Assembly: GCA_001872605.1 (NCBI GenBank)
Contig: MNXM01000238.1
Location: forward strand, 1 to 40,287
Direction: 5' to 3'
Source: Armatimonadetes bacterium CG2_30_59_28
GTDB lineage: Bacteria; Armatimonadota; Abditibacteriia; CG2-30-59-28
Length of the DNA: 40,287 nt
The notes below the pieces were generated by a model that had not been told where the DNA came from, did no database searches, and was given only the letters and a program-made list of their open reading frames with translations. The position numbers were made by a program, and so were the translations under genes. How positions within the stretch are numbered: the stretch's first letter is position 1; each line of letters opens with the position of its first letter. Below, one piece after another: positions 30,960-40,287 of this stretch.

Positions 30960-33900
30960 TCACCTAATCACCACCGTGCCCCATCCTGTCGATCCGAACT
31001 CCTCCGGCTCATACATGCGATAGATGCGTGCGGGTGGATACAGAAATGTTCCCGGGCTGATCGCCTGAAGCAGGTACTCATACTCATATACGCCCGCGGC
31101 AAAGCCCTCCGCAAACAGCGCCACGTGGTCTTTCCGCTGTTCAGTGTGACTGAACGGATTGCTCCAGTTGCTCCAGTCGTCCGAGTCAAACTCCCCTTGC
31201 TGCCAGTCGGGCGTGGTGTCGAGGCTGGTATCCACCGCCGTCATCCCTGCCGGAATAGGCGACTCAACAACAACGTGGTTCCCATTCTGAGGGGCGGTCA
31301 TCGTCAACTGGATTTCAACGATATCACCCACCTTGATGTCGCTGCCCGAGGGGACGGTCTGGTTCGTGCGAAGATTGGTCATGCTGCGTTCCATGTAGAA
31401 ACCTTCACTGACGGGAGGCTGCTGGGTTGTCGGGTAGTACCTCAACTCCGTCGTTGTGTAGAGGGTCCCGCGTCCGTCCTTCTTGAACTGGACTTTATGG
31501 GCCCCTCTACCCAGCTCGCGCAAGGGAACACGATGGAGTTGCTGTCCCAGTTCGTAGCCCGCAAAGTCGAAGGAAGTGGGGCGCGACCCACTCAGTTCGA
31601 TCGTTGCTCTGAACTTCGGTTTTTTTGATTCCCGCGCATCGATGTAACTGCCCACGGCGTCAAGCATCCGAGAGATATCGTAGGTGCTTCGCCAGCCGCG
31701 GCGTGTGCGATTGCGGATCAAATAGGTTGCCACTTTGGAAGCGGAAGAGTCTTTGGGGTCCATGAGCAAATCCAGACGCAGACCCAGCGACGCGACGCTG
31801 ACCGGAGAGTCGAAGAAGGACCACTCCGCCTGAGGAGAACTCTGTGTCTCCAAGTGAGCAGTGCGGGAAGTCATCCATGTGCTCTTCTGGATGTCGGCGA
31901 ACAGCTCGTCCGCCTTTTGCTTCCACTCTCGCGCCCCGCGGTAGACCATGGCGAGGCGCACCTGGTCGACCAGTGACAGCAAAGCCTTCCTGGAGTAAAT
32001 CTCCGCGTAATGGGTCTGGTCCGGTTGTTCAAGCAGATGCAGCCCATAGGCGCGCAGCACGTGCTCATGCATTCGCCACTTCTCGTCATCGGATTGGCAA
32101 TTGTACTGTTGCAGATACTGTTTGAGGTTGTTGGCCGCCCTGTTCGGGACATCGTACCCGCGCGATTCAGCAGCGTGCAGCACTTCTGCAATGTAGGCGC
32201 TCAGCGGAAAACTGGAACTGTCATTGGCCCAGTACCCGAATCCGCCATCACTGGTCTGGAGTTGGAGAAGCCGTTTCAGGTCGCTGCGCAGTATCTTTTT
32301 GAGCGGCGTCGTTGTGTCCAGTTGCAGTCCGAATTTCTTCACCGGATTCTCAACGGAGAGGAGCCCGAGCAGTCTCGATCCGGTCTGTTCAGCGCATCCG
32401 TATTCATAGTTCAGGAGGAAGTTCGCGTCAGGTGTCAGATTGCCGAAGGCCGTGGAGCTTAGCGACAGAATCAGCTCGCCGAGATCGGTGCGCATGTCTT
32501 CGGTGATATGGAGGTCCACAGAGCTGGTGTCGTTCACTTCATCAACCACCGCCACCGACTCCGGCTGACTCGGCGCCTGGGTATTGAAGCGAACTTCCAG
32601 GCTGTCGGACGCGGCGACCTTGCCCTCGAGCTTGCAGGAGAACTGTAGCACGCACTGGCCGATGCCAACGACCTTGCACGGCCAGCGGACCGGGATCGTT
32701 CTTCCCGCTGGAACCGATACCGTTTGTGTTCTGTCTCCGTCGGAGGGCAGAAGATGAGAAGCGCCTTCGACAATCTGATAGGAAACCCTCGCGCTTCCGT
32801 CGGCTCCAGTCTGGTTGTTCACGGCGACACCCAGGCTGATTGAGTCATCGACCCTTGCGAAGCGCGGGGTGATTTTCTGCATCAACAGCGGCTGGTTGAC
32901 CACAAACGTAGCGTCGCCGTAACCGAAATCGATTTCGCGGGACGCGGCCACCGTCATGACGCGCCACGTGGTGAGGCTATCCGGCGCTCTGAAGTCGCAC
33001 GACGCTTTCCCCTCCGCGTCGGTTCGCAGGTCCGGGTTGAAGTAGGCGAGTCGTTTGAAGTCGCGCCGCACCTCTTCCTGGATCGCGAGGTCCTCCGAAT
33101 CGCCACCCGCGCCGTACCCGTAGCCTTTGTGCATGGGGATCTTCTTTCCTGCATGGATAACGTAAGGACGATTATCGAGGAGCGAGAGTGACAGGTCGCG
33201 CTCCGGCAGCGCCTCCTCCACGAAGTCTGGAGGCCGGTACCCCGTCATTTGCAGAATCCCTTCATCCACCGCCATCACGGTCAACTGCACCTGGGCCGGT
33301 TTGCCGGTGCAGTCGGTGGCTTGGAAATCGACATGAGCTGTCTGCCCGGGGCGCAGCGCCTTGTCTTGCGGCGTGACCGAAACGTTCAGACGATGGGATT
33401 CGCGACTGACGTTCACCTGCATCAGCCCGACGCGGTATGGTCGATGCGTGTACTTCTCAAACAGATTGTCATTCGCCGGGCCGCGCTCAATGAGCGCCGC
33501 TTCCACGAACACGTTGGGAATCATCTCCCGAGTCAACGTGAAGCGGACGGGTGTGATCCCTTGCTTTACGGCAATCTGCTTCTGCCAGAAAATTTTCTCC
33601 CGCTCAACGGTTATCAGCAGTTGAGCTTCCTTGAAGGGAGAAGGCACGGCGATGGAGACTTCCTCGCCAACGTCGTAGATTTCCTTGTCGGCTTTCAGTT
33701 TGACTTCCATGTTCTCCTGCTCGTCGCGACTCGCGGCGGCGGAAAGCCCGCTGCCGTACGCGTACAGCCAGCCTGCTCCCTCTGTCCCGGTGCCGGCATG
33801 CCCGTCGAAGTAGGCGCGGATCAGGTAGTCGCCAGTTTCCTTCGGTGTGAAGGAAACCGTGATGGGCGTATTGTCGCTCGTGACCTTCTCGCTGGCCACG

Positions 33901-36740
33901 GTCTTGAACTCCGGGACATACCTTTCGTAGACATCATCCTCTTCCTTGATGGTTCTGTAGACCCACCGAACGGACTGCAGTTCTACACGCAGAGGTACGT
34001 CTGGCAGGGCATTTCCTCTGGGGTCGGTAACGATGATCTGGGACGGGACCGCCGTGGCCGTGGGGGAGAAAGAATCCTCCAGTTTCACTCCAATCAGACG
34101 TGGATGCGGCAGCGCGGTCACGAGTCGGGAGGCGCCCACCGATTGTCCTGAAACATCCTTCACATCTACCTCTACGGAGTATTCCATTGGCCGAGGCACG
34201 TCGGCTGCGAGGATGGGGATGGCAATGTGGGACTGCCCCTGACCGTCCAGACTGTCACTTTTCGATATGAGATTCTTGTCGGGGGATTCCTGATCCTCCA
34301 ACTCCTCTTCCAGCCAGTCGGGGAGGGCGAATCCGTATCCGTCCCAATTAGGCGGCTGGAAATGCGCGGCCTTGGCGTTGACCACGAATGTCGCATCGCC
34401 TCCGGCGAGGGGCGCCCCAAACAGGTATTCTCCCGAACCGGTTGCAGTGATGGTGTCCCCCACCGTATACAGGTCTCTGTCGGTCTGCATCCTCGCGCGA
34501 TACCGCGGCGGACGGAAATCGGCGAGACGGAAGCTACCCGCCCATTCAAGGGAAGGTTCTTCCGACTCGACGCGGACATAGTAGTGGCCGAGCGGGGCCC
34601 CTTCTTCCGTGGGTATCTCCAGGGAAAAGGTTCCGAATTCATCGGTCTTCACATCGCCCACCGGTGCGCTCTCGCCGTTGGGTTCCTCCAGTGTCGCCTT
34701 GAGGGAAAGCCCCGACGGGGTGACGGTGCGGTCTTCAGTTCGGTAGCGGATAACGCCTTTGATGGTTACCGTTTCGCCGTCCAGATACAGCCTGCGATCT
34801 GAGAAGAGGGCGCCGAGAGAGGTCGCGTCCGCTCCGTCCCATCCGGGAGAAACGTCAAAATTCCACAGTCCCATGTCATTCCCGAGGAAGTGGTTGGCGG
34901 TTGCGAAGGCGTAGTCCTCCCCCTCGCGAACAGTGATCAGGATATCGTCCGGTTGACTGAGGTACCGTCCATCCTTTGCCACGTCTTCGGGCGCCAGTAC
35001 CAGCCGGCCGGTCGCATCAGTTACCGCTTCGGTGAGTCGTTCAGGTGTGTGCTCCGAGGAGCGACGGTAGACAAAAACCTCTGCACCTGAGACGGGAGAA
35101 CCATCGGTAAGGTGTGTCGCCCAGACAGACAAGGCTCCGGGCAAGACATGCACTTGAAGACCAATATTGGTTCGCAACAGGGCTCCGGACTGCACCACCG
35201 GTTTGCCGTTCTCCCCGTCGTAACCGCAGTCCCGGTAGCTTGTTGCCATCTGATAGAAGGCGATCCCGAGACCGCTGGCTTCCAGGCATGGCGATAGGTC
35301 CAGCCAGCGCACCACATTGGCATTCGTGTGGAAGGACTCGATGCCGGGTTTGGAACGCTCCTTCATTCGAATCAGGAAATCCTCCACGCTACCGACTTGT
35401 GGGCCGAATGCGGCGCTCAAGAGCTGTGCCTCGCTGAGACCGAAGAAACGAGTCGTCAACTTGCCCGGGTTCCTCACGCGGTACGGGACGTTGGGGTCAG
35501 TGACGGGTGTGATGATGGAGTGCCCGCGCAGCGCCTTAATGGCCGGACAGTAGTTGGCGCTACGGAACGAGAGCTGTACGGGACTTGCCGGATGCTGACC
35601 ATAGACGTCGGAGACCTTCGTGGAAATCGTGATGGTGTACACGGTGTCAGGTGTCAATTCCTTGTCGTCGAAGTACAGGCGCGACAGGTGCGCCCCTGAA
35701 GGCAGCCGGGGCGCAATCGCGATGGCGCCGTTCATCGACGCATCAATCATGGGATTGCTGGCATCGATCCAGTATGACTCTCTGAGGAGCCCTCCTTCGC
35801 AGGAATTCTGGGACACGCTGAAAGTCAGCGGCCCAAAGGTGGAGAACGCCTTGCGGACCGTTTGGGATGCGGGGAGATTCCCGACTTCCGGAAGCACGCC
35901 CGGCGCAATCTCCAAGCGATAGGAGGAGTGTTTTTCGAGAGATCGGATCGGTTGCAGCGTGTACTTGTAGTCCTCTCGAGATGCACTAACATCCTGAACC
36001 GGCGAAGGGTTGTCCTTAGCCGCGGTGGCAGAAAGCGCAATGCCAGTCGTCTGCAACTTCCCACCAGGGGATAGCTTGCGTAGATGCGCTTTCTGCTGGA
36101 GGGAACTCAACCTGAGGGGCGCGTTGCTCGTGAGCTGCATCGTGGGTCGCAGGGCGAGTTGTGCGTTTTTCGCCGGTGGATTTTCAGGACTCCCTGCCGG
36201 CCCGCTGACGGAGACATGGATGGAAACGGAGGGGGTCTGGAATTGCCACCGGAGATTCTTGCCGAGTGTGTGACCGTGTACATCTTTGAGCTTCGAGGAA
36301 ACTGACACGGTGTACTGTGTGGCGGCGGGGAACGGTTTCTCCGGAGAGAACACCACGGCGGAATCACCAATCAACCGGAAGTGACCGGGCGCGTCGGGCG
36401 TCAGCGAGAAGTTCCTCAAAGTCTCCTGACGCTGAGGGTCAGTCACCGCTGTCAATGGAACCATGGGGTGACTGAACCCGATCTGGATTTGAGCGTGGTA
36501 AGGCGCGCTTCCTTCGGGACGGCGGAACGACACATCGAAGCCGTTCTCCGGCGCTCCGGTGGCTGCATCGGGTTGGTCCGCGGGAGCCGGATCTGCCTGT
36601 GCGAAGAGGCGCGCCACCTGCTGCTTGCCCTGCCACACGTTTGCGCCCACCCAGCCAACGGACAACAGGAGACAACTTGCGGCAATCATACACCGGGGGA
36701 GAAGGGGCTTGCGCGGTTTTGACGGTTCGGTGAGATTCAT
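30960..36740 (-). CDS. yfhM: Bacterial alpha-2-macroglobulin
   Basis: A 1926-residue protein with a membrane-anchor-like segment at about 17-36 (CMIAASCLLLSVGWVGANVW) after a basic N-terminus; a classical lipobox is not clear. MG-like beta domains follow, e.g. QIQIGFSHPMVPLT and YTVSVSSKLKDVHG. The bait-region neighbourhood precedes the thioester motif GCAEQTGSRL at Cys1449-Ala-Glu-Gln1452, so the thioester is conserved. The end is a receptor-like domain. It traps proteases outside the inner membrane and works with PbpC, encoded 125 bases downstream on the same strand. AGGAG precedes ATG 36740. The gene symbol follows E. coli yfhM by orthology of neighbourhood. Confidence 0.9.
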   Translation of the reverse strand: MNLTEPSKPRKPLLPRCMIAASCLLLSVGWVGANVWQGKQQVARLFAQADPAPADQPDAATGAPENGFDVSFRRPEGSAPYHAQIQIGFSHPMVPLTAVTDPQRQETLRNFSLTPDAPGHFRLIGDSAVVFSPEKPFPAATQYTVSVSSKLKDVHGHTLGKNLRWQFQTPSVSIHVSVSGPAGSPENPPAKNAQLALRPTMQLTSNAPLRLSSLQQKAHLRKLSPGGKLQTTGIALSATAAKDNPSPVQDVSASREDYKYTLQPIRSLEKHSSYRLEIAPGVLPEVGNLPASQTVRKAFSTFGPLTFSVSQNSCEGGLLRESYWIDASNPMIDASMNGAIAIAPRLPSGAHLSRLYFDDKELTPDTVYTITISTKVSDVYGQHPASPVQLSFRSANYCPAIKALRGHSIITPVTDPNVPYRVRNPGKLTTRFFGLSEAQLLSAAFGPQVGSVEDFLIRMKERSKPGIESFHTNANVVRWLDLSPCLEASGLGIAFYQMATSYRDCGYDGENGKPVVQSGALLRTNIGLQVHVLPGALSVWATHLTDGSPVSGAEVFVYRRSSEHTPERLTEAVTDATGRLVLAPEDVAKDGRYLSQPDDILITVREGEDYAFATANHFLGNDMGLWNFDVSPGWDGADATSLGALFSDRRLYLDGETVTIKGVIRYRTEDRTVTPSGLSLKATLEEPNGESAPVGDVKTDEFGTFSLEIPTEEGAPLGHYYVRVESEEPSLEWAGSFRLADFRPPRYRARMQTDRDLYTVGDTITATGSGEYLFGAPLAGGDATFVVNAKAAHFQPPNWDGYGFALPDWLEEELEDQESPDKNLISKSDSLDGQGQSHIAIPILAADVPRPMEYSVEVDVKDVSGQSVGASRLVTALPHPRLIGVKLEDSFSPTATAVPSQIIVTDPRGNALPDVPLRVELQSVRWVYRTIKEEDDVYERYVPEFKTVASEKVTSDNTPITVSFTPKETGDYLIRAYFDGHAGTGTEGAGWLYAYGSGLSAAASRDEQENMEVKLKADKEIYDVGEEVSIAVPSPFKEAQLLITVEREKIFWQKQIAVKQGITPVRFTLTREMIPNVFVEAALIERGPANDNLFEKYTHRPYRVGLMQVNVSRESHRLNVSVTPQDKALRPGQTAHVDFQATDCTGKPAQVQLTVMAVDEGILQMTGYRPPDFVEEALPERDLSLSLLDNRPYVIHAGKKIPMHKGYGYGAGGDSEDLAIQEEVRRDFKRLAYFNPDLRTDAEGKASCDFRAPDSLTTWRVMTVAASREIDFGYGDATFVVNQPLLMQKITPRFARVDDSISLGVAVNNQTGADGSARVSYQIVEGASHLLPSDGDRTQTVSVPAGRTIPVRWPCKVVGIGQCVLQFSCKLEGKVAASDSLEVRFNTQAPSQPESVAVVDEVNDTSSVDLHITEDMRTDLGELILSLSSTAFGNLTPDANFLLNYEYGCAEQTGSRLLGLLSVENPVKKFGLQLDTTTPLKKILRSDLKRLLQLQTSDGGFGYWANDSSSFPLSAYIAEVLHAAESRGYDVPNRAANNLKQYLQQYNCQSDDEKWRMHEHVLRAYGLHLLEQPDQTHYAEIYSRKALLSLVDQVRLAMVYRGAREWKQKADELFADIQKSTWMTSRTAHLETQSSPQAEWSFFDSPVSVASLGLRLDLLMDPKDSSASKVATYLIRNRTRRGWRSTYDISRMLDAVGSYIDARESKKPKFRATIELSGSRPTSFDFAGYELGQQLHRVPLRELGRGAHKVQFKKDGRGTLYTTTELRYYPTTQQPPVSEGFYMERSMTNLRTNQTVPSGSDIKVGDIVEIQLTMTAPQNGNHVVVESPIPAGMTAVDTSLDTTPDWQQGEFDSDDWSNWSNPFSHTEQRKDHVALFAEGFAAGVYEYEYLLQAISPGTFLYPPARIYRMYEPEEFGSTGWGTVVIR

Positions 36741-36880
36741 CGAACAAACTCCTTTTGCGACGATTCAAGGATCGCGGGACTCACTCGACATTTGAGGATT
36801 CACTCCGTTGCCGTCTATGGTAACACTTATTCCAACTCGGTAGAAGCATTCTGAGTGGAAGAGCAAGTGGGGCATCCGTG

Positions 36881-36889
36881 TGCTATAAT
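36881..36889 (+). promoter_or_regulatory. Extended -10 promoter of the DUF4058-glgB unit
   Basis: TGCTATAAT: a consensus TATAAT (36884-36889) with the TG extension, 30 bases ahead of the GTG start. No strong -35. The same TGTGCTAT core occurs at 5262 and 5857. The 178-base gap between the divergent genes otherwise holds only the alpha-2-macroglobulin ribosome binding site. Confidence 0.6.
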
Positions 36890-36918
36890 CTCATCGTTAT
36901 GCGCAGGAGGTGAGTGGC

Positions 36919-37725
36919 GTGCCAAGCCCTTTCCCGGGAATGGATCCGTATCTGGAGTGTCCTGAGTACTGGCAGGATTTTCACCAGAGTTTTCTTCCAG
37001 TTGCGAGAGTTTACATTCAACCGCAACTACCGGAGCAGTACCGCGTTCGCATTGATGAACGACTGGTGATAGATGCTCCCGAGTCGAGTGGTTTCTTCTA
37101 CCCCGATCTTGCGGTGCTGCAGCGAAACGACTGGGGCGTTGCCGAACCGGTCTCCACGTTTGGCACGGCCGAGGTCGACTCCCCTGCGGTCGTCTCCCTG
37201 TTGACGGAACCACGCGGGGAAGCCTACGTTGAGATCATCGATCGTAAGGGAGAGCGAGTGGTAACGGTTGTCGAGGTGCTGAGTCCCTCCAACAAGCGGC
37301 CCGGTGACGGGCGGAACCAGTACCTTGAGAAACAGAAGATTCTGCAAGAAGCCCGTACAAACCTTGTGGAGATCGACCTCCTGACCGAGGGACTTCACAC
37401 GGTGGCCGTTCCACGGAACCGCCTGGGGCGTCTCACGCCTTTCTATTCGGTCGTCAGCATTTGGCGTGCGGAGAAGGCGCATCAGTTTGAGTTGTACCCT
37501 GTGCGTCTACAGCGGCGACTGCCCCGGATTGGCATTCCCCTCCTGCCGGAAGACAAAGATGTCATCCTGGACATCCAGTCCGTATTTACCCAGTGTTACG
37601 ACAACGCCGCGTATTGGAAGGATATCGACTACACCCAGGCTCCACTGGTGGAGTTGACTCCCGAAAACGAGCTGTGGCGCCAACGATTTCTTTCCGAAAC
37701 CTCACAGAGGTCTGGTGACAATTGA
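36919..37725 (+). CDS. DUF4058 family protein
   Basis: A 268-residue protein with the family start MPSPFPGMDPYLECPEYWQD, here from GTG 36919 with an AGGAGGTGA site at 36905-36913. The frame extends to GTG 36910, but that would lie inside the ribosome binding site. Other conserved pieces are YVEIIDRKGERVVTVVEVLS and SPSNKRPGDGRNQYLEKQ: the Glu ... Glu-x-Leu-Ser and x-Lys pattern recalls PD-(D/E)xK nuclease folds, and some DUF4058 annotations suggest such a relation. Function unknown. It overlaps the downstream glgB start and was probably co-expressed. DUF4058 genes are multiplied in Cyanobacteria, Planctomycetes and Armatimonadota. Confidence 0.9.
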   Translation: MPSPFPGMDPYLECPEYWQDFHQSFLPVARVYIQPQLPEQYRVRIDERLVIDAPESSGFFYPDLAVLQRNDWGVAEPVSTFGTAEVDSPAVVSLLTEPRGEAYVEIIDRKGERVVTVVEVLSPSNKRPGDGRNQYLEKQKILQEARTNLVEIDLLTEGLHTVAVPRNRLGRLTPFYSVVSIWRAEKAHQFELYPVRLQRRLPRIGIPLLPEDKDVILDIQSVFTQCYDNAAYWKDIDYTQAPLVELTPENELWRQRFLSETSQRSGDN

Positions 37726-39994
37726 AGATGTCGCCACGCCGACGCAATCGATACGGGAAACGTCGACCATGAATTCCCCTCTTACAACCTCACCCGGTGA
37801 CGTCGCCGCTATCGTCCACGGAGACCATAGCGATCCTTTCAGCATTTTGGGTATGCACGTTGTCACAGTGGATGGCAGGGAAGCCGTGGCCGTTCGCGTG
37901 TTCGCTCCCGAGGCGAGGGATGTCACGGTTGTTGATCTCACATCGCCCTCGACGTTCTACTCTCTGACCAGAACCGACCCAAAAGGGTTCTACGAAGCGT
38001 TGCTGCGTTTTCCGCAGCCCTTCAGGTATTCCCTCCAGGTAACCGACTACCGCGGCAACACCTGGACGACCCGTGACCCCTACTCTTTTCTCCCTGTTTT
38101 GGGAGAGATTGATCTCCATCTCCATGCTGAGGGGAATCACTGGCGCGCCTACGAGAAGCTCGGCAGTCACCCCATGTCGATAGACGGAGTGGATGGAGTC
38201 CACTTCGCCGTCTGGGCGCCCAACGCCGTGCGGGCGAGCGTTGTCGGCGATTTCAACCAGTGGGATGGACGACGACACGCGATGCGCGTTCACCCGGGTT
38301 TTGGAGTGTGGGAGATTTTTATCCCCGGCGTTGACGAAGGTGAGGTTTACAAGTATGAGGTGAAGACCACGGAGGGTGATCTTCGCCTGAAGGCCGACCC
38401 CTACGCTTTTCGGACCGAACTACGTCCCGCCACCGCGTCGGTCACTCATCGACTGGGAAACCATGAGTGGGGAGACGCGGAATGGATAGAAGTCCGGCAG
38501 CAGGTCAATCCACTGGAGCAACCCATCTGCATCTACGAGGTGCATCTCGGTTCCTGGAAGCGAATTCCGGAGGACGGCAACCGACCGCTGACGTATCGAG
38601 AACTCGCCCACCAGTTGGCGGACTATGTCGCGTGGATCGGCTTCACTCACGTTGAGTTGTTGCCAATCATGGAACATCCTCACGACCCTTCGTGGGGGTA
38701 CCAGGTGACCGGTTACTACGCGCCCACCAGTCGTTACGGCGCTCCAGACGACTTCGCCTACTTCGTCGATCACCTGCACCAGCGCGGCATTGGCGTCATC
38801 GTCGACTGGGTGCCTGCGCACTTCCCGAAGGACGATTCCGGATTGCGATGGTTTGATGGCACGGCCCTGTACGAGCATCTCGACCCGCGACAGGCCGAAC
38901 ATCCCGACTGGGGCACCCTGATCTTCAACTACGGTCGTCCGGAAGTCCACAACTTTCTCTTGGCAAACGCCTTGTTCTGGTGTGAGCAATACCACATCGA
39001 CGGACTGCGTGTGGACGCCGTGGCGTCGATGCTTTATCTCGACTATTCCCGAGATCCGGGGGGGTGGCTTCCCAACTGCCACGGTGGCCGGGAGAACCTT
39101 GAGGCCGTTGAGTTCCTGCAACATCTCAATCACGTCGTGCATGACCTGCATCCGGGTGTGTTGATGATTGCCGAGGAATCCACGTCATGGTCCGGGGTAT
39201 CGCGCCCCACCCATATTGGGGGACTTGGTTTTACGCTCAAGTGGAACATGGGCTGGATGAACGACTTCCTGCGCTACCTGGGCAAGGATCCCATCCATCG
39301 CAGGTTCCATCACCATCTGATCACCTTTTCTCTGGTCTACGCTTTTACAGAGAATTTCGTGCTGCCTCTATCGCATGATGAGGTCGTCCACGAGAAGCGT
39401 TCTCTGCTGGACAAGATGCCGGGGGGTGCCTGGCAACGGTTCGCCAACCTGCGTTTGGCGCTGGGCTACATGTACGGACATCCGGGGAAGAAGCTGCTTT
39501 TCATGGGGGGCGAGTTTGGCCAGTGGCGCGAGTGGGACGAACAGCGAAGCCTCGACTGGCACCTGACACGCGAGGAGCCGCACCTGAAAATGATGCGCTT
39601 CGTGCGAGACCTCAACCACCTGTACCGTGAGGAAGCGGGACTGCACGAAGTAGACTTCTCCTGGAACGGCTTCGAGTGGATTGACTTTCAGGATACCGAC
39701 GCCAGCCTGATTTCATTTCTGCGTCGCGGGAAAGACCCAGAAGATGTTCTGGTCTTCGCGTGTAACTTCACGCCGGTTCCCCGGGTGGGCTACCGCCTCG
39801 GGGTTCCACTGCCGGGATTCTATCGAGAGATGTTGAACAGTGACAGCGAAGTCTACGGTGGGAGCAACATGGGCAACCGGGGCGGAGTATGGGCAGAGTC
39901 AATTCCCTGGCACGCTTACGAACACTCCATTCCGCTTCTGTTCCCGCCACTGGCAGTTGTTGTCTTCAAGCGGGTGGCGGGGCAACAGGAGTGA
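37715..39994 (+). CDS. glgB: 1,4-alpha-glucan branching enzyme (GH13)
   Basis: A 759-residue glycogen branching enzyme. An N-terminal CBM48-like pair is present: HSDPFSILGMHVV, then VHFAVWAPNAVRASVVGDFN. The GH13 barrel carries DGLRVDAVASML (nucleophile Asp434), MIAEESTSW (acid/base Glu487) and PLSHDEVVHEK (Asp555); the spacings 53 and 121 equal those of E. coli GlgB (405, 458, 526). C-terminal beta domain ends VVVFKRVAG. It creates alpha-1,6 branches in glycogen. GTG 37715 overlaps the DUF4058 stop by 11 bases; ATG 37769 (MNSPLTTSPGDV) is the other candidate, with a weaker site. No other glg gene is in view. Confidence 0.95.
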   Translation: MTIEDVATPTQSIRETSTMNSPLTTSPGDVAAIVHGDHSDPFSILGMHVVTVDGREAVAVRVFAPEARDVTVVDLTSPSTFYSLTRTDPKGFYEALLRFPQPFRYSLQVTDYRGNTWTTRDPYSFLPVLGEIDLHLHAEGNHWRAYEKLGSHPMSIDGVDGVHFAVWAPNAVRASVVGDFNQWDGRRHAMRVHPGFGVWEIFIPGVDEGEVYKYEVKTTEGDLRLKADPYAFRTELRPATASVTHRLGNHEWGDAEWIEVRQQVNPLEQPICIYEVHLGSWKRIPEDGNRPLTYRELAHQLADYVAWIGFTHVELLPIMEHPHDPSWGYQVTGYYAPTSRYGAPDDFAYFVDHLHQRGIGVIVDWVPAHFPKDDSGLRWFDGTALYEHLDPRQAEHPDWGTLIFNYGRPEVHNFLLANALFWCEQYHIDGLRVDAVASMLYLDYSRDPGGWLPNCHGGRENLEAVEFLQHLNHVVHDLHPGVLMIAEESTSWSGVSRPTHIGGLGFTLKWNMGWMNDFLRYLGKDPIHRRFHHHLITFSLVYAFTENFVLPLSHDEVVHEKRSLLDKMPGGAWQRFANLRLALGYMYGHPGKKLLFMGGEFGQWREWDEQRSLDWHLTREEPHLKMMRFVRDLNHLYREEAGLHEVDFSWNGFEWIDFQDTDASLISFLRRGKDPEDVLVFACNFTPVPRVGYRLGVPLPGFYREMLNSDSEVYGGSNMGNRGGVWAESIPWHAYEHSIPLLFPPLAVVVFKRVAGQQE

Positions 39995-40101
39995 GGTGGG
40001 CGCGTGAGTGTACATGCCCACTTGTGCCGGCCGTGGCCGCGCATATTTTCGTGGCCCCCGGCATGGGGAGTGTGCGCTTCACCGCACAGAACCCTTCCGT
40101 G

Positions 40102-40139
40102 TATACTCGTTACGGGTGTTTTCACCCGTAACGAGTATA
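40102..40139. repeat. Perfect 17-bp inverted repeat after glgB
   Basis: TATACTCGTTACGGGTG, loop TTTT, then its exact complement. It lies 107 bases after the glgB stop. There is no T-tract after the stem, so a role as intrinsic terminator is unsure. The 14-base word TATACTCGTTACGG also occurs at 13269, a match expected by chance. Confidence 0.75.
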
Positions 40140-40206
40140 ACTGTAGTTTGGCAAATTTGCAGTTCTGGTGGGTAGGAGGGGTGAAAGTAAGATTTGTGAT
40201 AGTCAG

Positions 40207-40272
40207 CCCTGTAGCCCCTTGCTACAGGGGAGACGGTGGGGGTCGCCCCTTACACAGACAGCCCCTGCTGTC
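40207..40272. repeat. Two further small hairpins near the right edge
   Basis: CCCTGTAGC-CCCTT-GCTACAGGG (40207-40229) and GACAGC-CCCT-GCTGTC (40257-40272), both perfect and with similar C-rich loops. No gene is seen in 39995-40287. The pair resembles the subterminal hairpins of IS200/IS605-like or other palindromic elements, which may continue beyond the window. Confidence 0.5.
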
Positions 40273-40287
40273 GGTAAGCTGAGCGAG

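Noticed and set aside
13269-40139. Shared word TATACTCGTTACGG at 13269 and in the hairpin at 40102
   Set aside because: A 14-base match between two places in 40 kb is expected several times by chance, and the first copy lies across a stop codon.

Overview
The window is about 40 kb of moderately GC-rich bacterial chromosome using the standard code; TAA, TGA and TAG all close intact genes. No rRNA or tRNA was recognised, so taxonomy rests on gene content: a DUF4058 protein, clusters of sugar-isomerase and Gfo/Idh/MocA genes, very large secreted glycosidases, REP-like palindromes and toxin-antitoxin modules. This would suit an uncultured glycan-degrading bacterium of the Armatimonadota or a similar Planctomycetes/Verrucomicrobia-like lineage. 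That placement is an inference with modest confidence.

Region 1 (1-8.5 kb) is an eroded accessory island. The left edge holds the 5' end of an IS701-type transposase. Right behind it is a SNF2-type helicase with no N-terminal half, followed by an overlapping adenine-specific DNA methyltransferase interrupted by an in-frame amber codon. Together these look like a disabled helicase-methyltransferase defence system. Then come a small toxin-like gene broken by a TAA, an intact DUF2283 gene, a degenerate 21-bp tandem array, a hypothetical gene, a long imperfect inverted repeat, a phospholipase D-like gene with a nonsense codon and three frame changes, and an intact HicA/HicB pair behind a good sigma70-type promoter.

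Region 2 (8.5-23 kb) is mostly on the minus strand and looks catabolic. It has three xylose-isomerase-like TIM-barrel proteins, two Gfo/Idh/MocA oxidoreductases, an SDR dehydrogenase, an extended-SDR epimerase, a VOC protein, a uroporphyrinogen-decarboxylase-family protein, a secreted GH123/DUF4091-like glycosidase and a nitrilase-family amidohydrolase. Interleaved are a BrnT/BrnA-like TA pair, a nucleotidyltransferase-like gene coupled to a small ORF, and queD. The likely theme is oxidation, epimerisation and cleavage of an unusual sugar or glycoside; the substrate cannot be read from sequence.

Region 3 (23-40 kb) carries an NfuA-type Fe-S carrier, a 1529-residue secreted GH42-like multidomain protein, the familiar pair of penicillin-binding protein 1C and bacterial alpha-2-macroglobulin on the minus strand, then DUF4058 and glycogen branching enzyme (glgB) on the plus strand. 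The last 300 bases have no gene but hold three perfect hairpins.

The most notable signals are the cumulative decay of the left island next to an IS, the 21-bp array that reads as a heptapeptide repeat with CAG-to-TAG changes, several dispersed palindromes, and four TA-like modules within about 15 kb.
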